This document shows positions 41,463-51,125 of a stretch of 64,000 nucleotides of DNA, piece after piece. Under the pieces are notes generated by a model. That model had not been told where the DNA came from. It was given only the letters and a program-made list of their open reading frames with translations, and ran no database searches. The translations under genes and the position numbers were made by a program. Numbering within the stretch: the stretch's first letter is position 1; each line of letters opens with the position of its first letter. This DNA is from Devosia naphthalenivorans. Lineage in GTDB: Bacteria; Pseudomonadota; Alphaproteobacteria; Rhizobiales; Devosiaceae. The DNA is taken from positions 248,001-312,000 of the forward strand of contig NZ_PYVW01000001.1 in NCBI RefSeq assembly GCF_003056355.1, written 5' to 3'.

Positions 41463-44400
41463 ATGGTTTCGCTCGCAAACTACTTTAATCGTCGCGCGGT
41501 AGCCAATTTCATCGGCCGCCGGTACGCCGAACTCCTTCATCGCGGCAAGCAGTTCGTCGAGTCGGCGGAGCTCAACGAGTCGCAGGGCATCACCTATGAG
41601 CGCCTGCGCGAGATCGGCGACGGGGCCTTCGGTGCGGTGTCCATCCGCGACGGCGGCACCATTGTCATCGACCAGGCAGCCGGTTCTGTTCGCCTGGCCG
41701 CTTCCCGCATCTGGGCAGGCGGTTACATGCACAATGTTCCCGACGCGGAGCTGCTTGGCGTGCCCATGGTCGGGACGGTCGTCATCGGTGTTGCCGTCGC
41801 AGAAACCGTAGTGACCGACGTCGAGGACGTGGACCTCAAGGGTATCGTTCCAAACACCGCCAGCCAGGGTGAGCCTCTTGCGGCTCGTCTGCGCTACGAT
41901 GCGACCTGGGCAACGGAAGGGGAGACCTTCTATCCGGTCTACACCCTGATTGATGGCCAATTGCCGAATGAGGTGGTTACGCCTCAGGACAACGCGGCTG
42001 AAGGCGCAGTCGAGCGTCATATCGAGGAAACGCATGGCTCTCACATCGTCGACGGCTTCACGGTCTCCGCCGGCGGCTTCGATGATGACAGCAGCGAGCA
42101 GACGTTCATCATTGCGGCGGGTACCCTGCGTGCAAAAGGTCGTCGTGTTCGACGCACGGCCGACCAGCGGTTTCGCCGGGTCGAAGATCCTGAGCTGGTG
42201 CAGGTGAATGGGGAGACCCATCTTTATCCTGCTGACGGCATCGTGACGCTCAACAACGGCCCGATTGCGGACGTGCAAACGGTTACCGTCATCAAGGTTG
42301 TCACCAAAAACGTGACCCACCAGATTTCGGGTGGCATCGATCCGCTTCCCGACACTCCCGTCTATGAGATCCTGTCAGTCTCGGCCGGGGGCACCAACTA
42401 CGCCCAGACCACCAGCTGGATCAAAACCGGTGACGGGCTCGACTGGTCGCCGGCTGGCGCCGAGCCGTCGCCCGGCACCACTGTTTCGGTCACTTACCGC
42501 TATATCGCCACGGTCTCGCCTCAAGAGATCAACCGCCAGTCGATCAAGCTGGAAACTGCCGTCACTGGTCAGCCCGTCACGGTTCACTACCGCTGGAAGT
42601 TGAGACGAACGGACGTCCTTGCTGTCGATCTGGACGGCAACATCGTCTATCTCAAGGGGCTTTCCACCCGCTACAATCCGGTCCCGCCGACGGTTCCCTT
42701 CAACCTTACGCCGCTTTGCCGCGTCGAGAACCAGTGGGGGCTGCCGCCCGTCCTGACCGATGTGGATCAGCGCCGTCTGACGGAGGCGGAGGTTCGCGCC
42801 ATGTTGCGGACGCTGCTCGACTTCGGCGATCTTGTGTCTCTGCTCTCGCTGGAGAAGGACATTCAGGAGCGCGACCCTGCAAGCCGCAGGGGCTCGTTCG
42901 TCGATCCCTTCTCCGACGATATGCAGCGCGACCTGGGCATCAGCCAGGAAGCTGCTGTCTTCGATGGCTTCGTGCAGCTGCCGATCGACGTTACACCGCA
43001 GTATGTCGATATCGGAGAAGTGCCGATCACGCTGCCCTTCGTAGAAGAGGCGGTGTTGAGCCAGCCCTTCCGTACGCTCGGGCGCCCGATTAACAAGTAC
43101 CTGGCATTCGAGCCGATCCCTTCCGAGTTCTCGATCAATCCCGCGATTGATCGGTGGAATGTCACGTCCTCCTCGACGCGGTCGAAAGAAACCAGTTCGA
43201 TCGCCCAGGTCGGGGTCTATCGTCCTGACCTGCTTGGGACCGACCGGTACGGGACCGTCGACAGCCGTCAAAGCACGTCGACTGTCACCCGACGCCTATC
43301 GTCATCGACCTCGACCGCCTTGCCGTTCCTGCGGCAGATCGCTGTCAACTTCACGGCCAAACGATTCGGCCCCGGAGAGAAGCTGCAAAGCCTCACCTTC
43401 GACGGTATCGAAGTGCTGGGCGAGGATGCGCTGACCGCGAATGGCGAAGGCGTCATGACCGGTTCGTTCAACATCCCGGCCAATGTTCGTGCCGGTACCA
43501 AGCGTGTTGAAATTATCGGCAAGGGCGGAAGCCGGGGTGTGACCTCGTTTACCGGCCAGGGCACGATGACACGGCGGACCTACGTCGAGACGACACACAC
43601 CCATACGGTGGAATTCGTCATCGATCCGGTGGCGCAGAGCTTCGTCCTTTCCGAGCCTCGCCAGATCACTGGTGTGAAAGTTGAGTTCACTGCCCGCGGT
43701 GACGTCAACAAACCAGTGGTTCTGGAAATGCGCACGCTGATCGAGGGCTTCCCGGGTGCTGAGACCGTCGCCGAGGGTATTCTCCCCGGCAACTTCAGCC
43801 TGGGCGATCCCAATGTGGTCAAGCCGGAGAACTGGACGCGGATAGGCTTCCGCTTCCTGACCACGGTCCGGGAGAACGAATGGCATGCCATTGCGCTGCT
43901 AAGCGACGATGCTGTCCATGGCGTTGCCGTGGCGCAGCTGGGCGACCAGAGCAACCCGAACTCGCCGCGCGGCTATGATGTTCGCCGGCAGGAATGGATA
44001 CGCTCCAACCCCGCGCTTGGCGACTTCTTCGACGGCTCCAACGGCCGGAGTTGGCTGGTCGCGCCCGACACAGACCTCACGCACGAGATCCTGGCGGCGC
44101 GCTACACCTCGTTCACCCACACGGTGGTCATCGGGACGTTCGATCTCGAAACCATCAATGCTGGCGGGATCTCTGACGTCCTGGTCTTGCTCATCATCGA
44201 GGAGCCCAGTGTCGCCACGCGAGTTCGCCTGGAGATGGTGCGCGAGAATGGCAGCGTCATTGCTTTTGATCCGAACGTTCGGCTGGAGCTCGATGAGTAT
44301 CTGACCGAACAGGTGACAATCCGCATGGTGCTGACCGGCACGGCCACCCTGTCGCCGATCGTCATGCCTGAGTGCCAAATCCTGTGGGGCCGCATCAAGT

Positions 44401-44705
44401 CGACCGCGGCCTATGTGTCGCAAGCGGTTGCTCTGGATCAGACCAACGGAGCGCTCAAAGTGCGTTCGGTAGTTGAGGTTGCAACGCCCGGCACCTCGTC
44501 GGTGACAATGTCGATTGGCAATGATGGTGCCTGGACAGCGCAGGGGTCGCCGCTGGCGACGGCGCTGGGCGATGGCTGGGTTGAACGGGAATACCTGACG
44601 TCGCCAGTGGCAACGCAGGAAACCCGTCAGCGGATCGTGCTCACCGGCACGCCGAAGGATCGGCCGCTGGTCCGCAATCTACGGGTTCGTGCAACGGAGG
44701 TGTAA
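41463..44705 (+). CDS. Large tail/fibre protein with DUF4815-type region
   Basis: 1080 residues. The opening NYFNRRAVANFIGRRYAELL and GITYERLREIGDGAFG resembles DUF4815 phage proteins, followed by extended beta-rich stretches (YVETTHTHTVEFVIDPVAQS; EPRQITGVKVEFTARGDVNK). Probably a structural component of the fibre or baseplate periphery. The exact homologue in P2 is not identified. Confidence 0.75.
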   Translation: MVSLANYFNRRAVANFIGRRYAELLHRGKQFVESAELNESQGITYERLREIGDGAFGAVSIRDGGTIVIDQAAGSVRLAASRIWAGGYMHNVPDAELLGVPMVGTVVIGVAVAETVVTDVEDVDLKGIVPNTASQGEPLAARLRYDATWATEGETFYPVYTLIDGQLPNEVVTPQDNAAEGAVERHIEETHGSHIVDGFTVSAGGFDDDSSEQTFIIAAGTLRAKGRRVRRTADQRFRRVEDPELVQVNGETHLYPADGIVTLNNGPIADVQTVTVIKVVTKNVTHQISGGIDPLPDTPVYEILSVSAGGTNYAQTTSWIKTGDGLDWSPAGAEPSPGTTVSVTYRYIATVSPQEINRQSIKLETAVTGQPVTVHYRWKLRRTDVLAVDLDGNIVYLKGLSTRYNPVPPTVPFNLTPLCRVENQWGLPPVLTDVDQRRLTEAEVRAMLRTLLDFGDLVSLLSLEKDIQERDPASRRGSFVDPFSDDMQRDLGISQEAAVFDGFVQLPIDVTPQYVDIGEVPITLPFVEEAVLSQPFRTLGRPINKYLAFEPIPSEFSINPAIDRWNVTSSSTRSKETSSIAQVGVYRPDLLGTDRYGTVDSRQSTSTVTRRLSSSTSTALPFLRQIAVNFTAKRFGPGEKLQSLTFDGIEVLGEDALTANGEGVMTGSFNIPANVRAGTKRVEIIGKGGSRGVTSFTGQGTMTRRTYVETTHTHTVEFVIDPVAQSFVLSEPRQITGVKVEFTARGDVNKPVVLEMRTLIEGFPGAETVAEGILPGNFSLGDPNVVKPENWTRIGFRFLTTVRENEWHAIALLSDDAVHGVAVAQLGDQSNPNSPRGYDVRRQEWIRSNPALGDFFDGSNGRSWLVAPDTDLTHEILAARYTSFTHTVVIGTFDLETINAGGISDVLVLLIIEEPSVATRVRLEMVRENGSVIAFDPNVRLELDEYLTEQVTIRMVLTGTATLSPIVMPECQILWGRIKSTAAYVSQAVALDQTNGALKVRSVVEVATPGTSSVTMSIGNDGAWTAQGSPLATALGDGWVEREYLTSPVATQETRQRIVLTGTPKDRPLVRNLRVRATEV

Positions 44706-44709
44706 GGAA

Positions 44710-45288
44710 ATGGCAGTTCTCGACGACACCCCGCTTGGCTTGCCTCTGCCGCATCCGGACAATGATCCCCGTAACACTGACGTGCCGCGCATTCGTGCGG
44801 CACTCACCATGGCCGACGGCTTCATCGCGGGGCTGCAGGCGGCTCAAGCCGGCAGTCTCACCGAAGCTCAAGTGGCTGATCTCATCACGGCGGCCGTCGA
44901 TGCGCTGAAGGGTGATGCGCCGGAAGCCTTCGATACCCTTGTAGAGATCGCTTCGAAGCTCTCCGACAATGATGATGCTGTTGCCGTGCTCGTGGGGCAG
45001 ATCGCGCAGAAGGCCGACGCTTCGAACACATACACGAGGACTCAAGTCGATCTGGCCCTAGGTACCAAAGCGGACGCAACTGCCACCAGCAACGCGCTGG
45101 GCGCCAAGGCGGACACCTCTACTGTAAACACCGCACTTCTTCTTAAGGCTGCGTATGACCTCTCCAACGTCACACAAACTACCGTGCGCAACAAAGCTGG
45201 CACCGGTACAATGGCCTATCGCAACGTCACTATCTCCACTGCCGCACCTTCGGGCGGTGTAGACGGCGATGTCTGGGTGCAGGTTTAG
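44710..45288 (+). CDS. Tail fibre protein with helical heptads
   Basis: 192 residues from ATG 44710 (AAGGAA). N-terminus resembles fibre attachment regions (DDTPLGLPLPHPDNDPRNTD). The middle has repeated segments QKADASNTYTRTQVDLAL and KADATATSNALGAKADTSTV, forming a trimeric coiled-coil-like fibre. Ends GGVDGDVWVQV, a typical fibre tip. Confidence 0.75.
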   Translation: MAVLDDTPLGLPLPHPDNDPRNTDVPRIRAALTMADGFIAGLQAAQAGSLTEAQVADLITAAVDALKGDAPEAFDTLVEIASKLSDNDDAVAVLVGQIAQKADASNTYTRTQVDLALGTKADATATSNALGAKADTSTVNTALLLKAAYDLSNVTQTTVRNKAGTGTMAYRNVTISTAAPSGGVDGDVWVQV

Positions 45289-45291
45289 CCG

Positions 45292-46218
45292 ATGGGCCTG
45301 TTCACGCGTCATTCCACGCTTTGGAAACCGTTTCGTCCGTGGGCTCGCGCTTCTGGCGTATGGAAGCAAGTTAAATCCTACTTCGCTAAGGACGGCAGCG
45401 TGTGGAAGTCTGTCTACACGGGCTCTGGGCAGCTTTCTTTTACCAGTGCTGGGTCCCAGACGTGGGTAGTTCCCGACGGGGTGACGAGCATCTGCGCTGT
45501 CACCATTGGTGGTGGAGGGGGTGCTCGAAATGGGACCACTCGCGGTGGCGGTCAGGGAGGGGGGCTTGCTTACAAGAACGACATCCCCGTCACACCCGGC
45601 GAGACGCTAACCATCGAAGTTGGTGATGGGGGGCAATCCAAAGTAAATGCTTTTGGTGGCAACGGTGGGGACAGCTATGTCTCTCGTGCCTCGACAATGC
45701 TCTGTCATGCAGCAGGCGGACAAGGTGGCCGGTCGGCCGATACCGCCAACAGTAGCTTATATGGCAAACCGCTCGTTGGTGACAACTTGACGGTGGGCAA
45801 AGGCGGGACTGGCGGCGGCGACAGCGGCGAGTCTGGCGGCGGCGGGGGTGCTGGCGGCTACACCGGGAATGGTGGTAACGGCGCAAGTACCGCCAGCACC
45901 GGCGGCAACGCTGGTTATAACGGCACTGGCGGCGGCGGAGGTGGCGGCGGCTCTGGCGGCGGCGGCGGTGGCACTGGTGTTTCCGGGGAGGGCGCGTCAG
46001 GCACTGGTGGGGCTCTCCAAACAAGCGGCACTGGCGGTAGCGGCGGAACCGCGGGAAGTTCCTGGAACCCAAATTATGCAGCCTCCGGTGGACCTTTTGG
46101 TGGTGGGGCAGGTTCCCACAACCAAACCTCCGCTATCCGCCACGGTGGGCAGGGTGCCGTTCGTATCATCTGGGGTGAGGGTCGCGCCTATCCCTCAACA
46201 AACACTGGAGACGTCTAG
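45292..46218 (+). CDS. Glycine-rich receptor-binding adhesin
   Basis: 308 residues. Residues about 75-290 are dominated by poly-Gly runs separated by short loops, ending GGQGAVRIIWGEGR. Such Gly-rich domains in phage adhesins (gp38-type) pack as polyglycine-II helices and present hypervariable loops to the host receptor. The N-terminal part (FTSAGSQTWVVPDGVTSICA) is a beta domain often preceding such regions. Adhesin role is inferred from composition and place after the fibre. Confidence 0.72.
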   Translation: MGLFTRHSTLWKPFRPWARASGVWKQVKSYFAKDGSVWKSVYTGSGQLSFTSAGSQTWVVPDGVTSICAVTIGGGGGARNGTTRGGGQGGGLAYKNDIPVTPGETLTIEVGDGGQSKVNAFGGNGGDSYVSRASTMLCHAAGGQGGRSADTANSSLYGKPLVGDNLTVGKGGTGGGDSGESGGGGGAGGYTGNGGNGASTASTGGNAGYNGTGGGGGGGGSGGGGGGTGVSGEGASGTGGALQTSGTGGSGGTAGSSWNPNYAASGGPFGGGAGSHNQTSAIRHGGQGAVRIIWGEGRAYPSTNTGDV

Positions 46219-46914
46219 ATGCTCTACGCTTATGCACCCGAAGGCGTTGTAGCTGAAACTAGGGTTAGCCTGCCTAACTGGCGGGTTGGTGACACCCCGG
46301 AAACAGCGCGACAACTCACCCAAGAAGAGTTTTTGGAGCATGGCTGGTTTCCAATCCAGCCTGCTCCAGACTGCGACCACACCACCCACAAGCTCGTACC
46401 AATCCCTATGGATGAGTGGGTGGTGAACGAAACCGATGTCGGCCCCACCTATGAAGTTGTGGCGCTGACGGCTGATGAGGTTGTGGCAGCGCTGGGAACC
46501 CGGCGCGCATCCGCCATGGCGGAAATCGTCCGGCACATTGACGTCATCACCGAAAGCGCTTTGACAGCCTATCCCAGGGCGGAGGTGGAAAGCTGGTCGA
46601 TCCAGAAGGCCGAGGCCGAGGCGGTGCTCGCCGCTGATCCGCCGACGCTGGCTATGGCGCCGTTCCTAGTGGGCGTCTGCGAGGCGCAGTTTGGTCCCGC
46701 TGATGATGCCACGCGGCTCGCCCAACTGGTCGAGAAGGCGCAGGCGGTCAAAGCCAATGCTGATGCATGGGGCGCAATGGCTGCTTATGTGAATGGACTT
46801 CGGGCGCGGACACAGCTGGCCATTCTTGGTGCCGGAGACATTGCCGGCATAGACGCGGCGTTGGCGGCAGGCGTCTCCGAAGGTGAGGCGTTCCGGGCGC
46901 AACAGGAGCTATGA
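46219..46914 (+). CDS. Tail fibre assembly / chaperone-like protein
   Basis: 231 residues. N-terminal half resembles fibre-assembly proteins (DDUF-like, DEWVVNETDVGPTYEVVALT). The C-terminal half is helical (RRASAMAEIVRHIDVITESA ... NADAWGAMAAYVNGLRART). The last 50 codons occur again, diverged, at 48685-48840 after the metalloprotease gene. Starts right after the adhesin stop. Confidence 0.65.
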   Translation: MLYAYAPEGVVAETRVSLPNWRVGDTPETARQLTQEEFLEHGWFPIQPAPDCDHTTHKLVPIPMDEWVVNETDVGPTYEVVALTADEVVAALGTRRASAMAEIVRHIDVITESALTAYPRAEVESWSIQKAEAEAVLAADPPTLAMAPFLVGVCEAQFGPADDATRLAQLVEKAQAVKANADAWGAMAAYVNGLRARTQLAILGAGDIAGIDAALAAGVSEGEAFRAQQEL

Positions 46915-47106
46915 GCGCCTTCACCGGCGGGGTGCGGATTACCCACTTGGTACCGCTGATGCCGGATCTTTGAAGCGGGGGTTGCCGAAGCCTTTACTTC
47001 CAGTTTTTGCGGAAAGAACTCAGGAAGGTTTGTATTGCTCTGATCATGCGCGCGCGCAATGACTGAATGTACGTACTTTTCTTTGCATTGGACTGAGAAC
47101 CTGATC

Positions 47107-48675
47107 ATGGCTGCAGTGAACCCTACGCGAACGAATAGCGATCCGCTTATTGCGCCACTGATCGGAGATAGCCAATGGGCTTCACCGGCATTAACGTACA
47201 GCTTTCCCTCCTCAGCAAGCGCCTATGCATCGCCATACGGCAGCAATGAGCCGTCCTCCAACTTCGCGCCTCTAAACGCCGCCCAGCAACAGGCTGCAAA
47301 AGCAGCGTTTGCGCAGTTTTCCGCGATCTCTTTGTTGACCTTCTCCGCGGAGGCGGCCACATCGGCCACCATCCGGATTGCTCAGAGTGACGTCCCCGCC
47401 ACAGCGTGGGGCTACCTGCCGCATTCTGCTGCCGAAGGCGGTGATATTTGGCTAAATGGCTCCAGCGGAATTTATGCAGCACCGCTGAAAGGCAATTACG
47501 CTTACCTCACGTTCTTGCATGAGATTGGTCATGCCCTGGGCTTAGAGCATCCACACGAAAACGGCATGCCGGCGGCGTCCGACGCTATGCAAAATACCGT
47601 CATGAGCTATCGATCATATGCAGATAGTGGGCTCGGCTACGTTAACGAGAGGTGGGGATATGCACAGTCGCTGATGACCTACGACATCGCTGCCGTGCAA
47701 CAGCTTTATGGCGCCAATTTCGCTCATGAGGCGGGCAGCACCACTTACTCTTGGGGTACAGCCAACGGACAGATGTATATCAATGGCACAGCTCAAGGGG
47801 TGCCCGGAGGCAACAGAATATTCCAGACGGTCTGGGACGGCGGCGGGACAGACACCTTCGACTTCTCCAATTACACAAGTGCACTGAACGTGGACCTTCG
47901 ACCCGGGCACTGGTCGACAGTCTCCGATGTTCAGCTGGCCAAGCTTCACTACAACGGATCTCAAGCGGCACCAGGCAACATAGCAAATCCATTGCTGTAC
48001 AACGGTGACATACGCTCTTTGATCGAGAACGTCGTGGGCGGAAGCGGGAGTGACAGCCTTGCAGGTAATCAAGCGCAAAATTGGCTGGTTGGTGGCGCGG
48101 GGAACGACCGCCTCACAGGTTACGGTAACTCGGATACGCTGCTTGGAGGCAGTGGGTTCGACACCGCCATTTTCGACTTTAGCATCAGATCGGCCTCAAC
48201 AACCCTTGTGGACTCCTATCTCGCGGTGAGCTCTGCCACCCAATCCGACAGAACCTCCTCGATCGAGCGGTTCGCATTTACTGACAAGGCAGTAATCTTG
48301 GCCGATGGCGAGGTGATGGTTGACGATCTGTTTTACCTTACCCGTAACCGCGACGTCCTAGATTCGGGGATGGAAAGCGAGGCGCACTTCGCTTCGTATG
48401 GCTGGAGGGAAGGGCGAGATCCGAACGAGCTATTCGACACTTCAGACTACCTGAATACATACCGCGATGTTGCCGCCGCTGGAATGAACCCTCTTGAGCA
48501 TTACGACAACTATGGATGGCTAGAGGGGCGAGATCCTTCGGGAGCTTTTGATACCGACGCCTATTTGTCGGCCTACGGGGACGTGGCAGCTGCGGGGTTG
48601 AACCCGCTAGATCATTACCTCGGCTTCGGCATATATGAAGGGCGGGACGCTTTTTCCGACTGGATCATTGGGTAG
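47107..48675 (+). CDS. Serralysin-like M10 metalloprotease with RTX and C-terminal repeats
   Basis: 522 residues from ATG 47107 (an in-frame earlier start at 47059 is weak). Zinc site HEIGHALGLEH (residues 138-148) and Met-turn VMSYRS (Met166) define a metzincin of the serralysin group. A peptidase M10 C-terminal beta-roll with RTX-like nonapeptides (GGAGNDRLTGYGNSDTLLGG, about 311-356) follows. Residues about 408-520 hold three copies of a 43-residue repeat with core FDTxxYLxxYxDVAAAG and HYxxxGxxEGRDP. Serralysins lack a signal peptide and leave by type I secretion; no secretion genes are nearby. Visibly lower GC than the phage structural genes. Confidence 0.9.
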   Translation: MAAVNPTRTNSDPLIAPLIGDSQWASPALTYSFPSSASAYASPYGSNEPSSNFAPLNAAQQQAAKAAFAQFSAISLLTFSAEAATSATIRIAQSDVPATAWGYLPHSAAEGGDIWLNGSSGIYAAPLKGNYAYLTFLHEIGHALGLEHPHENGMPAASDAMQNTVMSYRSYADSGLGYVNERWGYAQSLMTYDIAAVQQLYGANFAHEAGSTTYSWGTANGQMYINGTAQGVPGGNRIFQTVWDGGGTDTFDFSNYTSALNVDLRPGHWSTVSDVQLAKLHYNGSQAAPGNIANPLLYNGDIRSLIENVVGGSGSDSLAGNQAQNWLVGGAGNDRLTGYGNSDTLLGGSGFDTAIFDFSIRSASTTLVDSYLAVSSATQSDRTSSIERFAFTDKAVILADGEVMVDDLFYLTRNRDVLDSGMESEAHFASYGWREGRDPNELFDTSDYLNTYRDVAAAGMNPLEHYDNYGWLEGRDPSGAFDTDAYLSAYGDVAAAGLNPLDHYLGFGIYEGRDAFSDWIIG

Positions 48676-48684
48676 ACCTGCCGG

Positions 48685-48840
48685 GCCGACACATGGGGCG
48701 CTATGGCGGCCTATGTGAATGGGCTGCGGGCTCGAACCCAGGCCAATATTCTGGGCGCAACAGACTTAGCCGGTGTTGATGCTGCGCTTGTTGCAGGCAT
48801 TGCCGAAGGCGAGGCGTTCCGCGAGGACAACGGGCTCTAG
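48685..48840 (+). pseudogene. Orphan 3' end of a tail-fibre-assembly gene
   Basis: An in-frame run of 51 codons without its own start (ADTWGAMAAYVNGLRART and so on, ending EGEAFREDNGL) parallels the end of the protein encoded at 46219-46914, with clear divergence at DNA level. It marks a recombination scar: the end of a related phage's gene came in together with the metalloprotease gene. Confidence 0.8.
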
Positions 48841-48991
48841 TGTTCGAAAACGAAGGTCTAGTGGATGGCGAGCCTAGTACGATATGCAGGGTGCTGAGTT
48901 AATCTAATGATCGATGGACGAATAATTTTCCTTGTCTATTTGAGAGTTCACCAATAACAATTCGCCTTAACGAAATATTAAGGAGGGCAAC

Positions 48992-51052
48992 GTGAACATT
49001 CTTAATGAAGTGTGGTATCTCGCCAATAACCCTGATGTGGCTGCGGCTGTCGAGCGCGGTGAGATCACCGCGCAGGCTCATTTTGAGCTCTACGGCAAGT
49101 ATGAGAACCGCTCACCCTCGCCTGTCTTCGACCCAGAGCTCTATCTGGCAGCCAATCCTGACGTAGCGGCAGCCGTGCGCGCTGGACTGTTCTCTGCTTT
49201 CGAGCATTTTGAGCAGTTTGGCGCTGAGGAAGGCCGTGACGCGTCGCTGTTCTTCGACCCTCAGGTCTACCTGGAAGCCAACCCCGATGTCGCCGCTGCG
49301 ATCGCCTCGGGCCAGATTGCCTCCGCCTATGACCATTTCGTACAGTATGGTCAGAACGAGGTCCGCAACACCTCGCAGTTTTTCGATCTTAAAGGCTATC
49401 TGGATGCTAATCCCGATGTGGCCGCAGCAGTTCGGGCGGGGGAAATCTCGGCCTTTGACCATTTCCTGAACCACGGCTTCCAAGAAGGCCGAAACCTGGG
49501 CAATGGTATCGACCTTTCTCAGTTCGCCAACGATCCAGAGGCGCAGGCCGCTATTGCCAGCGGCGATGTTGAGGCTTTGATGGATCGCGTCGCAGAAGTC
49601 GCGCCATTCCTTCCGACGTATGAACCGCCTGCCGGCTTCACTATTCCTGCCAATCAGCCGATCCCCACCGACTTTGTGCCGGTCCAGGGTCAACAGCTGG
49701 TTGTGCCAGATGGCGTGAACGCACCTGAAGACCTGCCACCGGCCTTTGAAGAGCCAGCCGAGCCCGAGGAACCGGTCGATCCAGAAGAACCGGTTGATCC
49801 GGTTGATCCAGAAGAGCCAGTTGACACGCCGACTTCAAACACAGATGCCGCTATCGCATCCACGGGCTTGGATGGGACCGATCGCCTCTTTGCTGGCGAC
49901 GGAAACCTCAATGGCAACTTCAACGTCACCACGACGTCGCTTTCGCAAGTAGAGCTTGGCCTCAAGGGCTATCACCGCGATGTCGGTGATGTCGAAAACA
50001 ACGGTGATGTCTACAGTTTCGACGCGACTGACCGCGCTGGGTTTGTCTACTCTGTCGCTTCCTTGGGCGGGCGCACCCTGGCTGAGCTGATGGAAGACGG
50101 CTACTCAGTTCATCTGAAGATCGATACCGATGGCGGCGTTGGATTTGGCGCTGCTGTCGATCTGGAACTGAAGCAGGTCAGCGGAACCTCGACCAAGGTC
50201 CAAGATTCCGGCTACGACTGGGTTCGGACGAATGGCGGTCCAATCATTGATGACGAAGGTAATGCCTCCGTTACGCAGAACATCCAGACACCAATCTGGT
50301 ACGGCGCTACCGATCAGGGTGGCGGCGTTGTTCAGGCGGGCGAATATTCAGTCTCGCTTGAACTGCGCAAAGGGGGCGTTCCTGTAGCGACCGAGACGAT
50401 CGTTCTGGACGTTGCTCAGTTCACTGTTAGCGATCAGTATGTCGGTAACGTCGCAGGCGTGAGTGGCAACATGTTCGCCGGCACAGGGAGCCCTGCAACC
50501 GACTTCTCGCTTGTTACCATTGATGTTGATCAGAAAGGTGAGGCTGACATCACTATCGGCCTTGGCGGTCAGCAGCAGGGCGGTCCAGAGATTTTTGAGC
50601 CCGATGCAAATGGCGTTATGACCGTCGATTCTGCACTTAAGCCAGCCCTCAAGTGGTCGGTCGAAACCTCGGACGGCAAGACGCTCGAAGATATTCTGGC
50701 CGACTATGACATCAAGCTTCTTGTTGCTACTGACGGGACGCCAGGCGGAGAAGTTACAACCTTTACGGCGGTACTTGACGCAGACCACACGCTTGACTGG
50801 GAATATATCGATAACAACGTAACCCGCCTTATCGAGGATGATGCGGGCAACGGATCTGTCTCCCAGAATATCCAGGCGCTATCTTGGCTCTTGCCGACGG
50901 CGGCCAATGGAGAGGGTGAAACGTTGTTTGCGTATGGTTCATCGACCGTGCCTGCCGGCGACTATGAAGTGACCCTGGCTGTTTATGAAAAGGGTGGCGT
51001 CGAAATAGTCGGCTCAACGAGTGTGGTTTTCGACGTGCAAGACTTCGGCTAG
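48992..51052 (+). CDS. Large repeat protein sharing the metalloprotease repeat
   Basis: 686 residues from GTG 48992 with a strong AAGGAGG. Residues 6-170 are four copies of a 41-43-residue repeat with core YLxANPDVAAAVxxG and HFxxxGxxEGR, the same unit as at the end of the metalloprotease. An acidic Pro/Glu/Val/Asp linker (about 240-275) follows. Two related domains of about 190 residues each (about 300-480 and 485-686) both carry TQNIQ/SQNIQ segments and a VPAGDYEV/VQAGEYSV strand, so the C-terminus is an internal duplication. No signal peptide. Possibly secreted or surface-attached; function unknown. Upstream 150 bases are AT-rich and look like a promoter. Confidence 0.8.
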   Translation: MNILNEVWYLANNPDVAAAVERGEITAQAHFELYGKYENRSPSPVFDPELYLAANPDVAAAVRAGLFSAFEHFEQFGAEEGRDASLFFDPQVYLEANPDVAAAIASGQIASAYDHFVQYGQNEVRNTSQFFDLKGYLDANPDVAAAVRAGEISAFDHFLNHGFQEGRNLGNGIDLSQFANDPEAQAAIASGDVEALMDRVAEVAPFLPTYEPPAGFTIPANQPIPTDFVPVQGQQLVVPDGVNAPEDLPPAFEEPAEPEEPVDPEEPVDPVDPEEPVDTPTSNTDAAIASTGLDGTDRLFAGDGNLNGNFNVTTTSLSQVELGLKGYHRDVGDVENNGDVYSFDATDRAGFVYSVASLGGRTLAELMEDGYSVHLKIDTDGGVGFGAAVDLELKQVSGTSTKVQDSGYDWVRTNGGPIIDDEGNASVTQNIQTPIWYGATDQGGGVVQAGEYSVSLELRKGGVPVATETIVLDVAQFTVSDQYVGNVAGVSGNMFAGTGSPATDFSLVTIDVDQKGEADITIGLGGQQQGGPEIFEPDANGVMTVDSALKPALKWSVETSDGKTLEDILADYDIKLLVATDGTPGGEVTTFTAVLDADHTLDWEYIDNNVTRLIEDDAGNGSVSQNIQALSWLLPTAANGEGETLFAYGSSTVPAGDYEVTLAVYEKGGVEIVGSTSVVFDVQDFG

Positions 51053-51079
51053 CACCGACGCTAACACTGAAATCTAGAG

Positions 51080-51106
51080 AAGCCCGGTGTTCGCATCGGG
51101 CTTTTT
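51080..51106 (+). terminator. Intrinsic terminator of the repeat-protein gene
   Basis: AGCCCGGTG (51081-51089) pairs with CATCGGGCT (51094-51102, one G-T pair) over a TTCG-type loop, followed by five T's. It isolates the cargo genes from the genes downstream. Confidence 0.88.
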
Positions 51107-51125
51107 CGTGCCTGAAGGGTGCAGC

